64,000 bases of DNA from Paenibacillus sp. FSL R5-0341 (GTDB lineage Bacteria > Bacillota > Bacilli > Paenibacillales > Paenibacillaceae), in assembly GCF_037975235.1 (NCBI RefSeq), contig NZ_CP150241.1:6076001-6140000 (forward strand), in the 5' to 3' direction. The notes beneath the pieces were generated by a model. That model had not been told where the DNA came from. It searched no databases and was given only the letters and a program-made list of their open reading frames with translations. Both the position numbers and the translations under genes were made by a program. The first letter of the stretch is position 1; every line of letters begins with the position of its first letter. This document shows positions 7,856-17,116 of the stretch, one piece after another.

Positions 7856-9595
7856 TTAAACAATCAACGATACAACCTTACCTGCATTCACATCAATCAA
7901 GCCATGGTCCGTGATCTTCAGTGCCGGACTTACCGCAAGAGAATGAGTACTGATCGACATGATCGGGTTGTAATGTACATATCCAAGAGACAACATCGCT
8001 GCTCTCAGTTCCTTCACTTGATGGGATACCACTGCCAGTGGTTCTTCCGTCAAAATGCCACCTACGGGAAGTTCCAGATGGGATAGCACCTTGCCGTCTT
8101 CCACCACACAGAAGCCACCCTGGCTCGAAATTACTGTGTTAGCTGCCAATATCATATCTTCACGATTACGTCCTACAACCAGCAGGTTGTGATTGTCGTG
8201 TGAATATGTTGTTGCAATGGCGCCGCGTTTGATGGTGTCTCCACCGATCAGACCGTGTGCATGATTGCCGTTCACGCCATAACGTTCAAAGGTTGCGATC
8301 TGCGCATATCCGCTTTCTTCCCATAACAATTCGCCATCCGAAGACTGTATCGGTGCAATATGTTCTTCCACAAAAGTAGAACCATCCTTCACCATCATGA
8401 CACGGCATTGGTATTCACCTTCACCAGCGAGTTCAACACCAGATCCACTGACTTTCGGGTCTGACAACTGAATTGCAAAATCTGCTACACCCAGCTTATC
8501 CAACTGCACACTCTTATAGAAGTGAGGTGGAAATTGCCCGATTACTCGTTCTTGCTTATACGGTTCGGAATTGTCATAAGCTTTGCGGCCGTTTTTGTAC
8601 ACCTGATCAATAGAGAGTTCCTCCAGGTTGGATAGTAACACATAATCGGCCACTTTGCCTGGGGCCACGCTGCCACGATCGGTCATTTTCATCCGCGAAG
8701 CAGGGGTAGAGGTTGCTGCATAGATTGCATCTTCAGGACGCATCCCCATCTGAATTGCTTTGCGTACGATATGATTCAGATGACCATGCTCCACCAGTGA
8801 ATCCGGCATCACATCATCCGTTACAAAGCAGAAATGCTGCGCCACATCATGTTGAATCAGGTACTCCATGACTTCCGGGGTCATCGATTTCTCCTGAATT
8901 TCAATAAACATACCTGCCGCAATCCGCGCCTGTAATCCCTCAATGCTCTGATGGGTATGATCGGAATCGATACCTGCGTAGATCAGTCGATGCAGATCGA
9001 GTCCAAGCAGTTTCGGTGTGTGACCTTCTATCACAAGATCAGGATAGTTTTTGCGAATATGCTGTAAAATCTGGTTCGTCTTGCACTCTGGATCACGGAT
9101 GACATCGACATAGTTCATGATCTCGCCCAGACAGATGATCTCGCCAGTCGCGAGCAACACATCCATATCTTCAATCTCAATCGAACCACCTGTTGTCTCC
9201 ATCGGGGTCGCTGGAACCGAGCTTGGGATCGCATAGAACATGTCCACGGTCGTCTCCCGACTCGCAGCCATCATCTCCTGCACACCTTCCAGCCCGAAGA
9301 CATTTGCCATCTCATGAGGTTCAGCTACAATGGACGTTACCCCGCAGCCAATCAGACCATGAGAGAAGGTTTCCGGTGTCACCATCGTACTTTCGATATG
9401 CAGATGGATATCGATCAAGCCAGGAATCATGTATCTTCCCCGCGCATCGATGACTTCATCTGCCTGAATCAACTCAGGTCCGCCGGGTCCAACATATAGG
9501 AATCTGCCGTCCAACACAGCTACGTTGTTCATTTCAAACCGTTTATAATAACTGTTATACACATGTACATTCATAATTAGTTGATCTGCACGCAT
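7856..9595 (-). CDS. ade: Adenine deaminase
   Basis: Cytoplasmic metalloenzyme of 579 aa that converts adenine to hypoxanthine and ammonia. Metal-binding signature GLIDIHLHIEST (His64, His66) and AEPHEMANVFG near 91-101 are typical of the amidohydrolase AdeC/Ade group; the C-terminal domain with GVNGNHAHGLIGG and FCVVEDGKVLSHLELPVGG matches the family, as does total length. An AAGGAG site precedes the start. It lies at the 3' end of a cluster encoding an ABC importer and a nucleoside hydrolase, so adenine released from nucleosides would be deaminated here. The 174-bp gap to the ATPase gene leaves room for its own promoter. Confidence 0.94.
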   Translation of the reverse strand: MRADQLIMNVHVYNSYYKRFEMNNVAVLDGRFLYVGPGGPELIQADEVIDARGRYMIPGLIDIHLHIESTMVTPETFSHGLIGCGVTSIVAEPHEMANVFGLEGVQEMMAASRETTVDMFYAIPSSVPATPMETTGGSIEIEDMDVLLATGEIICLGEIMNYVDVIRDPECKTNQILQHIRKNYPDLVIEGHTPKLLGLDLHRLIYAGIDSDHTHQSIEGLQARIAAGMFIEIQEKSMTPEVMEYLIQHDVAQHFCFVTDDVMPDSLVEHGHLNHIVRKAIQMGMRPEDAIYAATSTPASRMKMTDRGSVAPGKVADYVLLSNLEELSIDQVYKNGRKAYDNSEPYKQERVIGQFPPHFYKSVQLDKLGVADFAIQLSDPKVSGSGVELAGEGEYQCRVMMVKDGSTFVEEHIAPIQSSDGELLWEESGYAQIATFERYGVNGNHAHGLIGGDTIKRGAIATTYSHDNHNLLVVGRNREDMILAANTVISSQGGFCVVEDGKVLSHLELPVGGILTEEPLAVVSHQVKELRAAMLSLGYVHYNPIMSISTHSLAVSPALKITDHGLIDVNAGKVVSLIV

Positions 9596-9769
9596 GGGGC
9601 ATAATCTCCTTCTTCACAAACATTTCACCGCGATTCGGACTGGACAATGAACCTGTACTTTAATCTGATGCAATGCACTTGATTGCGTACCACTGCCTCG
9701 TCCGGAATCATCGTATGAATTGTCTTCTTTACTGCTCTTATTTCCTCAAGCTACTCCCTACATTTACGA

Positions 9770-10828
<1,059 letters not shown>

Positions 10829-10846
10829 AGCGTTCTGCGCCTCCAA

Positions 10847-11638
10847 TTAACGTTTAGTAAAGTATGAAAATCCGCCCATGATCCGTTCGATCACGAACAT
10901 TAAGAGTCCGGTCAGTACCATCAAAAGCACGGAAATCGCTGCAATCGTTGGGTCAAAATAATTCTCCACATACGTCAGCATCTGGATCGGTAATGTGCTT
11001 ACCCCTGGTCCGGTCATAAACACCGAGATGTCCACGTTGTTGAAGGACTCCAAGAAGGCAATCAACACCGCGGCGATAATTCCTGAGCGGATGTTAGGAA
11101 GCACGATCGTGAAGAACGTTCTTACCCGTCCCGCACCAAGACTCAGCGCAGCTTCTTCCACTGCAAAGTCAAAGCTCGACAGACTCGACGCGATAACTCG
11201 AATGATAAATGGAAGCATGATAATCGTATGACCAATCAACAATCCGAGGTACATCGGCAGATGGTAGATTACGATCAGGTATTTCATCAATGTAAAACCA
11301 AGCACGATTCCCGGAATCAGTACCGGGGACAGGAACAGTGCGTTCAGCACGGACTTGCCTTTGAAATCGTAACGACTAAGTGCATACGCAGCCGGAACTC
11401 CGAGCACCAGTGCCAACAGGTTCCCCAACAGGGAAATGATAATGGACGTCTGGAATGTGCGGAGGAAACCGCCTGTGTTGAAAATATTCTCATACCAGCG
11501 GAGGGAGAACCCTTCCGGCGGAAATTTGAGTACCGTTCCCGGTTCAAACGAAGTGACCGATATGATCAGAAGCGGGCCCAGCAGAAAGATAAAGACCAGC
11601 AGACTGAACAGGCCCAGCCCGATATGTTTCTCCCGCAT
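10847..11638 (-). CDS. ABC importer permease (PotC-like), purine cluster
   Basis: Inner-membrane subunit of 263 aa with about six helices, starting MREKHIGLGLFSLLVFIFLL. The ATPase-docking EAA loop is EEAALSLGAGRVRTFFTIVL. It starts 4 bp after the preceding permease stop and its own stop abuts the ATPase reading frame, so the three are co-translated. The GGGG ribosome site lies in the end of the upstream gene. Confidence 0.88.
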   Translation of the reverse strand: MREKHIGLGLFSLLVFIFLLGPLLIISVTSFEPGTVLKFPPEGFSLRWYENIFNTGGFLRTFQTSIIISLLGNLLALVLGVPAAYALSRYDFKGKSVLNALFLSPVLIPGIVLGFTLMKYLIVIYHLPMYLGLLIGHTIIMLPFIIRVIASSLSSFDFAVEEAALSLGAGRVRTFFTIVLPNIRSGIIAAVLIAFLESFNNVDISVFMTGPGVSTLPIQMLTYVENYFDPTIAAISVLLMVLTGLLMFVIERIMGGFSYFTKR

Positions 11639-11642
11639 ATGT

Positions 11643-12464
11643 CTACCCCTTCGGATTTAAAGTTTTGGCCATTTTGTTCATGACACCGACGACGACAAAT
11701 GTAATCACAATCATAATCGCGGCAACAACCGAGGCCAGATACCAGTCGTTGAGGGTCATGGCGTTCTGATACAGGAACGTAGCAATTACACGCTGCTTGC
11801 CTCCAAGGAGGGCAGGTGTGGTATACGCCGTTAGGCTTCCGACAAAGACAAGCACGGCTCCGATCACAAGTCCTGGCACAGCCAGTGGGAACACGACCCG
11901 GCGGAATGCCGTAATGCGCGATGCACCCAGACTTTGTGCTGCTTTGAGCAGGTCACCGTCAATGTTCTCAAGTACACCGACCAGAGAGATAATCATCAGT
12001 GGCAGGAACAGATGCGTCAGACCAATCATCATCGCTGCCGGCGTGTACAGAATATCCAGCGGCTTGTCCACGATGCCCAGGCCAACAAGGGTGTTATTGA
12101 TCAACCCTTTGCGTCCAAGAATGATCATCCAGCTGAACGAGCGCACGACCGGGCTCGTCAGCAGTGGGAAGATCGCCAGTGCCAGCAAAATGCCTTTGCG
12201 GCGCGGTGCTTTCTGCGAAATATAATAAGCTGTCGGGAATCCGAGCACCACACAGACGATGGTGGTGACCACGCTGACTTGCAGCGTCGTAAGCAATATT
12301 TTCAAAAAGTATGGGTCTCTGAAAAAATGCATGTATCCTTCAAACGTGAAGGAGTTTTCTTGGAAAAACGTCGACCCGATCGTCAGGACAATCGGAATGA
12401 TCATAAATGCCGCCAAAAACACGAATCCCGGCAGCAATAGCCAGTAGATTACTGATTTCTTCAT
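11643..12464 (-). CDS. ABC importer permease (PotB-like), purine cluster
   Basis: Membrane subunit of 273 aa, first of the permease pair, beginning MKKSVIYWLLLPGFVFLAAF. The EAA loop KAAQSLGASRITAFRRVVFP identifies it. An AGGAG site precedes the start. A 204-bp gap separates it from the nucleoside hydrolase gene, and that gap holds a family A hairpin element, so transcription from the hydrolase into the permeases would pass through that structure. Confidence 0.88.
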   Translation of the reverse strand: MKKSVIYWLLLPGFVFLAAFMIIPIVLTIGSTFFQENSFTFEGYMHFFRDPYFLKILLTTLQVSVVTTIVCVVLGFPTAYYISQKAPRRKGILLALAIFPLLTSPVVRSFSWMIILGRKGLINNTLVGLGIVDKPLDILYTPAAMMIGLTHLFLPLMIISLVGVLENIDGDLLKAAQSLGASRITAFRRVVFPLAVPGLVIGAVLVFVGSLTAYTTPALLGGKQRVIATFLYQNAMTLNDWYLASVVAAIMIVITFVVVGVMNKMAKTLNPKG

Positions 12465-12515
12465 CGCGATACTCCTGACTTGTAAATTTAATTCGAGATT
12501 GATACTTGAGTACTC

Positions 12516-12641
12516 CGATTGCAGTACCGTCCTTCGATCCCTGTTATCCCCCGATTTATTGATTCACTTTCATAGGTAAAAATCGGGGGATAAAGGGGAA
12601 CGCTTCGCTTCTCCAGATCGGTTCTGCACTCTCCGCAATCG
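12516..12641. repeat. Family A hairpin element, copy 1
   Basis: Inner arms 12544-12557 (TTATCCCCCGATTT) and 12580-12593 are a perfect 14-bp inverted repeat; outer arms are CGATTGC (12516-12522) and GCAATCG (12635-12641). Between them lie the family core strands CTTCGATCCCTG and AAGGGGAACGC. In this copy UCCC/GGGA replaces the UCGC/GCGA pairing of the other copies, a compensatory change. It lies inside the purine cluster, between the nucleoside hydrolase and the first permease. Confidence 0.75.
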
Positions 12642-12668
12642 TATAAATATCTAATTGGGGCAGAGCAA

Positions 12669-13607
12669 CTACGCGTTTAACGCGTTGATAAACAGTTCAA
12701 GGAATGCTTCTGCGTCTACGGTTTCGCAGACGAGGGTATTGGGTTGCTCGCCCAGACGGTTTTGGAAGTCGCATATCATCTGGCCATCGCACAAGCGGCT
12801 GGCGGTTTCGACATCGACATAATACGATTTGCGTCCTACCAGTTCCGGGGCAAGGGCTACGCCCACGGCTAATGGATCATGTAACGCGCAAGCGCGGACA
12901 CCGTTCATTTGTTCATAACGGTTGATGTAAATCTCCGTGCTCTGAGCCACGTACGCGCGCAGTGCAGGATCAGTGAGACGCTCAATCGTTGCTTCATTCA
13001 GCAGCGTTTGACGCGTTACATCCAGTCCCACTTGGGTAAGCTTCTCGATGCCTGCATGCAGTACGATGCGTGCGGCCTCTGGATCAGCGTATGTGTTGTA
13101 CTCGGCGGTTGGTGTAATGTTGCCATGTCCGCGAACCACACCACCCATGAAGATGACTTCCTTCAATAAAGAAGGTAATTCAGGACACTTCATCAGCGCG
13201 AGTGCCAGGTTCGTTAAGGGTGCGGTCATAATTAAGGTCAGCTCGCCTGGATACAACTTGGCTTGCTCCACGATAAAGTCTGGCGCAAAACCTTCCTCGG
13301 CTTTCTTAGACACGGCCGGATCAGGCAGTGCACCGCCCAATCCGTCTTGTCCATGTACCCGGTGTTCATAATGCGACTTGCGAGTGAGTGGTCCAGCTGC
13401 TCCGGCAATCACCGGAATCGCTGGTGCACCCGCGAGTTCAAGAATTTTGCATGTATTCTCTGTTGCCTGCTGGAGTGATACGTTCCCACAGACCGTGGTG
13501 ATGCCGAGGATGTCCAGCTTCCGGCTTTTAACTGCCAGCAAAATCGCCAGTGCATCGTCAATACCCGTGTCCACATCCAGAATGATGCGATTCAGCGCTT
13601 CACTCAT
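12669..13607 (-). CDS. Inosine/uridine-preferring nucleoside hydrolase
   Basis: Hydrolase of 312 aa that cleaves nucleosides to base and ribose. The N-terminal DVDTGIDDA motif (Asp11, Asp13, Asp17, Asp18) is the calcium and ribose-binding signature. MTAPLTNLALAL and VIFMGGVVRGHGN are family blocks, and LHDPLAVGVAL carries a late aspartate. The start ATG has AGGAG 10 bases upstream. The gene sits between the binding lipoprotein and the permeases of a Pot-type importer, and adenine deaminase is downstream: import, hydrolysis and deamination form a logical purine salvage route. Confidence 0.92.
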   Translation of the reverse strand: MSEALNRIILDVDTGIDDALAILLAVKSRKLDILGITTVCGNVSLQQATENTCKILELAGAPAIPVIAGAAGPLTRKSHYEHRVHGQDGLGGALPDPAVSKKAEEGFAPDFIVEQAKLYPGELTLIMTAPLTNLALALMKCPELPSLLKEVIFMGGVVRGHGNITPTAEYNTYADPEAARIVLHAGIEKLTQVGLDVTRQTLLNEATIERLTDPALRAYVAQSTEIYINRYEQMNGVRACALHDPLAVGVALAPELVGRKSYYVDVETASRLCDGQMICDFQNRLGEQPNTLVCETVDAEAFLELFINALNA

Positions 13608-13703
13608 CCGTTCTCAACTCCTATGCGGTGATATGGTTGCTTGCTGCAAATGATATAAGTTCAACATGTTGATCAAAGATAACTTTTAAGAAACTCGGTT
13701 TTT

Positions 13704-14774
13704 TTATTGTGCAATTTCACGGTTCCAGCGATCTGTCCAGCCTTTAACCTGTTGATTCACAAATTCCATATCCAGCTTGTTCAGCTTCTCAACAACGTCA
13801 GCGCCATATGTTACGCCTTCTGCTTCTTCAGCAGTCAGTTCAACCTTGGTGTTTACCGGGGAATCGACTTTAGCTTTGGCAGATTTCGCTTGTACATCCT
13901 GACTCAGCTGCCAGTTGATGAACTCTTCAGCCAGCTCTTTGTTTTTGCTTCCTTTTACCACATTGATCGTGTTCATCACGGCATATGCACCTTCGCTAGG
14001 TGTAACAAACTTTGCATTAGGAATAGCTGCTTTCAGATCTTTGAAATACATTTCCATGATCGGTCCGCCTGCAATCTCTTCCTGGGAGAACATGTTCACG
14101 AACTCGGACGTTTGACTATAGAATTTCACCACATTGCCGCTCAGTTTTTTCAGTTCAGCAAATGCCGCATCTTCATTAAACGTATCATTTCCAGCTACAC
14201 GGGAAGCTGCATCCACAACCATTGGGCCAGCCGTTGCCGTAATATTCGGGATCGTCAGGTTACCTTCGAACGCTGGGTCCCACAGGTCACTCCATGAAGT
14301 CACTTCTTTGGATACGAGGTCCGGGTTATAAGCGATACCGAGCTGTCCAACCGTGTAGGCCGGGCCGTAATCTTCACCAAGTGGTGCTTTGGCAATATCA
14401 TAAATGTCATTTACATTTGGAATTTTGGAGCGATCGATTTTCTCAAACAGACCTTCATCAATACCTTGTTGTGCATAGTAGTCAGAAAGGTAGATGACAT
14501 CGACATTCGATGTACCCTGACGGATTTTGTTCAGACGTTCAGCGTTATTGCCGACTTCGAGCACGATGTCTACATTATGTTCTTTTTCAAAAGGACCAAA
14601 TACCGATTCATTGAAGAAATCTTCCGAGAATCCCCAAGTGGAGATAACCAATTTGGTAGCTGCTGTTCCCCCACTGCCTGATCCGCCTGTTGCATCCTCT
14701 GTGCTGCCACAACCTGCAAGTAATACTGATGTCATTGCCACTGCTGCCAAACCGCTAATCCACTTTTTCATCAT
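13704..14774 (-). CDS. Substrate-binding lipoprotein of the purine-cluster ABC importer
   Basis: Lipoprotein of about 356 aa. The N-terminus MMKKWISGLAAVAMTSVLLA ends in the lipobox LLAGC, so the mature protein is lipid-anchored outside the membrane. The rest is a PotD/YdcS-type fold (TKLVISTWGFSEDFFNESVF; NVDVIYLSDYYAQQGIDEG). Start choice: ATG 14774 or 14771; AGGA stands before them, and upstream codons have neither signal peptide nor ribosome site. It is the first gene of the cluster. A terminator-like hairpin stands 48 bp upstream in its leader. Cargo is inferred from the neighbouring hydrolase. Confidence 0.88.
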   Translation of the reverse strand: MMKKWISGLAAVAMTSVLLAGCGSTEDATGGSGSGGTAATKLVISTWGFSEDFFNESVFGPFEKEHNVDIVLEVGNNAERLNKIRQGTSNVDVIYLSDYYAQQGIDEGLFEKIDRSKIPNVNDIYDIAKAPLGEDYGPAYTVGQLGIAYNPDLVSKEVTSWSDLWDPAFEGNLTIPNITATAGPMVVDAASRVAGNDTFNEDAAFAELKKLSGNVVKFYSQTSEFVNMFSQEEIAGGPIMEMYFKDLKAAIPNAKFVTPSEGAYAVMNTINVVKGSKNKELAEEFINWQLSQDVQAKSAKAKVDSPVNTKVELTAEEAEGVTYGADVVEKLNKLDMEFVNQQVKGWTDRWNREIAQ

Positions 14775-14805
14775 GATCCTGATTCCCCCTGATATATGTG
14801 ATGTG

Positions 14806-14854
14806 TATGAAAAAACAAAAAGAAAAGTGCTCTTGTATAAACAAGAACACTTTT
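14806..14854 (-). terminator. Terminator or attenuator in the leader of the purine lipoprotein gene
   Basis: Arms 14823-14836 and 14841-14854 pair perfectly in minus-strand RNA (one G-U), followed by CTTTTTGTTTTTTC. On the plus strand one pair becomes C-A, so it is built for minus transcription. It ends either the DUF2294-like transcript, 167 nt past its stop, or controls entry into the purine cluster. Confidence 0.8.
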
Positions 14855-15021
14855 CTTCGTAAACAAAGGAAAGCGACACCCGCTGCCGGTACATCATCGG
14901 TTTCTGCTTCAGAATCAATCCGAAGACAGACGCCATCATATGAAATTGTACGGAACCTGATCATGAATCCGGGCCATAACCACCGTATACATCAACAAGA
15001 ATCAATCCTGCCGATCCATTC

Positions 15022-15366
15022 TTAGGCCTGTTCCAGAATCACATTCGTGATCGCCCACTGGGTGGACGCATCATAATCCCGCAATATAGCTTCAATTGGC
15101 AAACCCATGTGTTGCTCGAGCTTCTCCCGGAATTTCTTCTTATATAAGACAGACATGCGGAAGTCCACTTCCAGCTTTAAGCCGGGGGCCTCCCCTTCCA
15201 GGGCGTCAGAGCGCGGTGAACGTCGGTGCTTCGCGTAGAAGGTCACAATATTCTGGTCAATGGTCACTCTCAGGAGAGTGGTGCCAAATCCGAACAGTTC
15301 CTTCGAAATTTCGTTATAATACTGGCACATCTTCTTCTTGCTCTCATTGCTGTCCAGTAGTTCCAT
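15022..15366 (-). CDS. DUF2294-like (YbcI-like) protein
   Basis: Cytoplasmic protein of about 114 aa. The layout (KKKMCQYYNEISKELFGFG, an internal IVTFYAKHRRSP block, and WAITNVILEQA at the end) resembles the DUF2294/YbcI family of small Bacillales proteins, whose role is unknown. I favour ATG 15366 (MELLDSNESKK) with GGGTGA upstream over an ATG four codons earlier. It is monocistronic. The assignment is by memory of the family pattern. Confidence 0.6.
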   Translation of the reverse strand: MELLDSNESKKKMCQYYNEISKELFGFGTTLLRVTIDQNIVTFYAKHRRSPRSDALEGEAPGLKLEVDFRMSVLYKKKFREKLEQHMGLPIEAILRDYDASTQWAITNVILEQA

Positions 15367-15742
15367 GAACTCACCCACATCTCTTACTACCGTACATTCG
15401 ACGTGTTAACACGATTGATTATACATAAATATACGATCATAGGCAACCCAAAAGATATAGTTAACATGAGAATAACACATAAAAGCGAACGATGAGACAT
15501 TATCCGCCGAAAACAATTCGTCTTATACTACAGTGAATTTACATTAATATGCCTGCATATCATTCCTATACTATTATTGCTTCTAATCCCCGCTTTAATA
15601 CACAGCATTCGAGGCTTCGTTTCAACTTTCGCTCTGTAGGGGTATTAATTCCTGCGAAACATAGACAAACTTCGTCATCAACCGTTAAAATGAGACACAA
15701 TGTTTACCTGTTTTTATTTTCTAGAAATTGGAGGCTTAACCC
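15367..15742. other. Intergenic region between divergent genes
   Basis: The 376 bp carry the promoters of the DUF2294-like gene and the zinc-ribbon membrane protein. A perfect 12-bp palindrome, CGTGTTAACACG (15402-15413), is a possible operator. I see no gene. Confidence 0.4.
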
Positions 15743-16660
15743 ATGAAATGTCCAGTATGTAATCATGAAAATGGAGATGCCCATTTTTGCGAGAGGTGCG
15801 GCTCTAATCTAACTCAAACAACCTCTTCGCCATCTCCTGTACCGAACCCGGAATCTGCTGCTGCTTCAGAACCCGAATACACCCGTTGGTCCAGTACGCA
15901 AGCCACATCTTCACAGGCACCCGTTCCATCCAACACACCATCTGTCTCTACTCAGAAGCAACAGTCTACAGATTCAACAGACACCCAGGATCATGCTTCT
16001 GCAGGAGACAACAGCTCCAATCAGTGGAATAATATCGTGCAGAATGAGAAAGTTCAGCAAGCCAAAGAAGTAAGCAAACAGTATCTATCCTATTTCCTCA
16101 GTGTATTGGCCCGTCCTTATCAGGCAATGAAAACCGTTGGTGATCAGCATTCACTAAACGGATGGCTAACGATGGCGCTGATTGCAGTCCTATCTTCTAC
16201 ATACTTCTTAATTACCTTTAGCCGTATAGGCATGGATGGCTTGTTCATTGGTGGATTTATTCGGCCGCTGTTGTTCACCGCCATTATCCTAATTGCCTCG
16301 ATTGCACTGATGTACGCTATTCTGAAGATTGAAAAAATAACATTCCGTCCCAAAACGTTGGTTGCCCAGTTCGGTACATTGCTTGTTCCTGCTGTCGTAT
16401 CCCTTGTTCTGGCGAATCTGTTTATCATCATCTCGTATTCCATCGCGATCTCATTGCTCGCTGTCTCGTATATCATTATCTTTGTCGCTCTGAACTCGGT
16501 GCTATTCCAATATCCACTGAATCGTACCAAAGCAGCCATCGACAGCATGTACAGCGTGCTGATCGCCAATGTGGTCGTGTTCTTTATTGTGTATCGCTTG
16601 TTGGGTGAAGTTATTATGGGACTGATCGGATTGATGATGTCACCGTTTGGCCGTCTGTAA
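15743..16660 (+). CDS. Zinc-ribbon membrane protein
   Basis: Protein of 305 aa. The N-terminus MKCPVCNHENGDAHFCERCG is a complete zinc ribbon (CPVC and CERC). A 75-residue Ser/Thr/Pro/Gln-rich linker follows, then a juxtamembrane stretch and about five to six membrane helices (from GWLTMALIAVLSSTYFLITF to FFIVYRLLGEVIMGLIGLMM), resembling the Yip1/DUF1282-like zinc-ribbon proteins common in Paenibacillus and Bacillus. Function unknown; sensing or envelope stress roles are speculation. A GGAGG site precedes the ATG. A family A hairpin starts 11 bp after its stop, before the terminator. Confidence 0.8.
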   Translation: MKCPVCNHENGDAHFCERCGSNLTQTTSSPSPVPNPESAAASEPEYTRWSSTQATSSQAPVPSNTPSVSTQKQQSTDSTDTQDHASAGDNSSNQWNNIVQNEKVQQAKEVSKQYLSYFLSVLARPYQAMKTVGDQHSLNGWLTMALIAVLSSTYFLITFSRIGMDGLFIGGFIRPLLFTAIILIASIALMYAILKIEKITFRPKTLVAQFGTLLVPAVVSLVLANLFIIISYSIAISLLAVSYIIIFVALNSVLFQYPLNRTKAAIDSMYSVLIANVVVFFIVYRLLGEVIMGLIGLMMSPFGRL

Positions 16661-16670
16661 ACGGGTTTAG

Positions 16671-16851
16671 TTGGAATAAAGCTGATTTACACTTGTTACT
16701 TCGATGACAGAACAACCTTCCGATCGCTGTTATCTCCAGATTTTTTTTAATTCACTTTTACAAAGGTTGAAAATCTGGTGATAAAGGCGAACGCTTCTGC
16801 TTCTTCAGGTTCTTTCTGTCCTCTACGTTTTCGTGTAAATGGTTATTCCAA
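16671..16851. repeat. Family A hairpin element, copy 2
   Basis: Nested arms: TTGGAATAA (16671-16679)/TTATTCCAA (16843-16851); TTTACAC (16686-16692)/GTGTAAA (16833-16839); GACAGAA (16706-16712)/TTCTGTC (16814-16820); AACCT (16714-16718)/AGGTT (16807-16811); TCGC (16724-16727)/GCGA (16787-16790); TTATC-T-CCAGATTTT (16730-16744)/AAAATCTGG-T-GATAA (16770-16784). It fills the 3' UTR between the zinc-ribbon gene and its terminator. Confidence 0.8.
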
Positions 16852-16888
16852 TAAATATAAATTTTCTGACTCTTTAGATTCATACTAG

Positions 16889-16921
16889 GCTTTCCCTGCT
16901 CACGCCGGGAAGGTCTTTTTT
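16889..16921 (+). terminator. Terminator of the zinc-ribbon membrane protein gene
   Basis: CTTTCCC...GGGAAGG-type stem (TTTCCC at 16891, GGGAAG at 16907) followed by TCTTTTTT. It lies about 230 bp past the stop codon, after the family A element. Confidence 0.7.
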
Positions 16922-17116
16922 ATGTTTTCTAAGACATCGTTGCGCTGGGCATATGTCATACACTATAATGTGTAGTGCAATAGGTATGTTCTTATTTACG
17001 TAACAAACCGATTCAGCAACGCCCGTTACGTCATGAGATCATTCAACATTGCCATTAACACTACGACATGTAGTGTATCGATCACTCATTTTACAAAGAA
17101 AGCAGAGGAACTCTCT

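Noticed and set aside
9193..9453. Plus-strand frames inside adenine deaminase
   Set aside because: Shadow frames rich in Ser/Arg/Pro, with no ribosome site and full overlap with an intact enzyme.
12480..12660. Insertion sequence remnant in the purine cluster
   Set aside because: No transposase fragment or target-site duplication is visible; the same structure recurs with compensatory changes, so it is treated as the family A element.
14771..14939. N-terminal extension of the purine lipoprotein to 14939
   Set aside because: It would place the signal peptide internally and reads through the leader terminator hairpin; the lipoprotein start at 14774/14771 is better.
14860..15021. Purine riboswitch upstream of the purine cluster
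   Set aside because: The conserved core strings GTTTCTACC and CCGTAAA and the paired loop motifs are absent.
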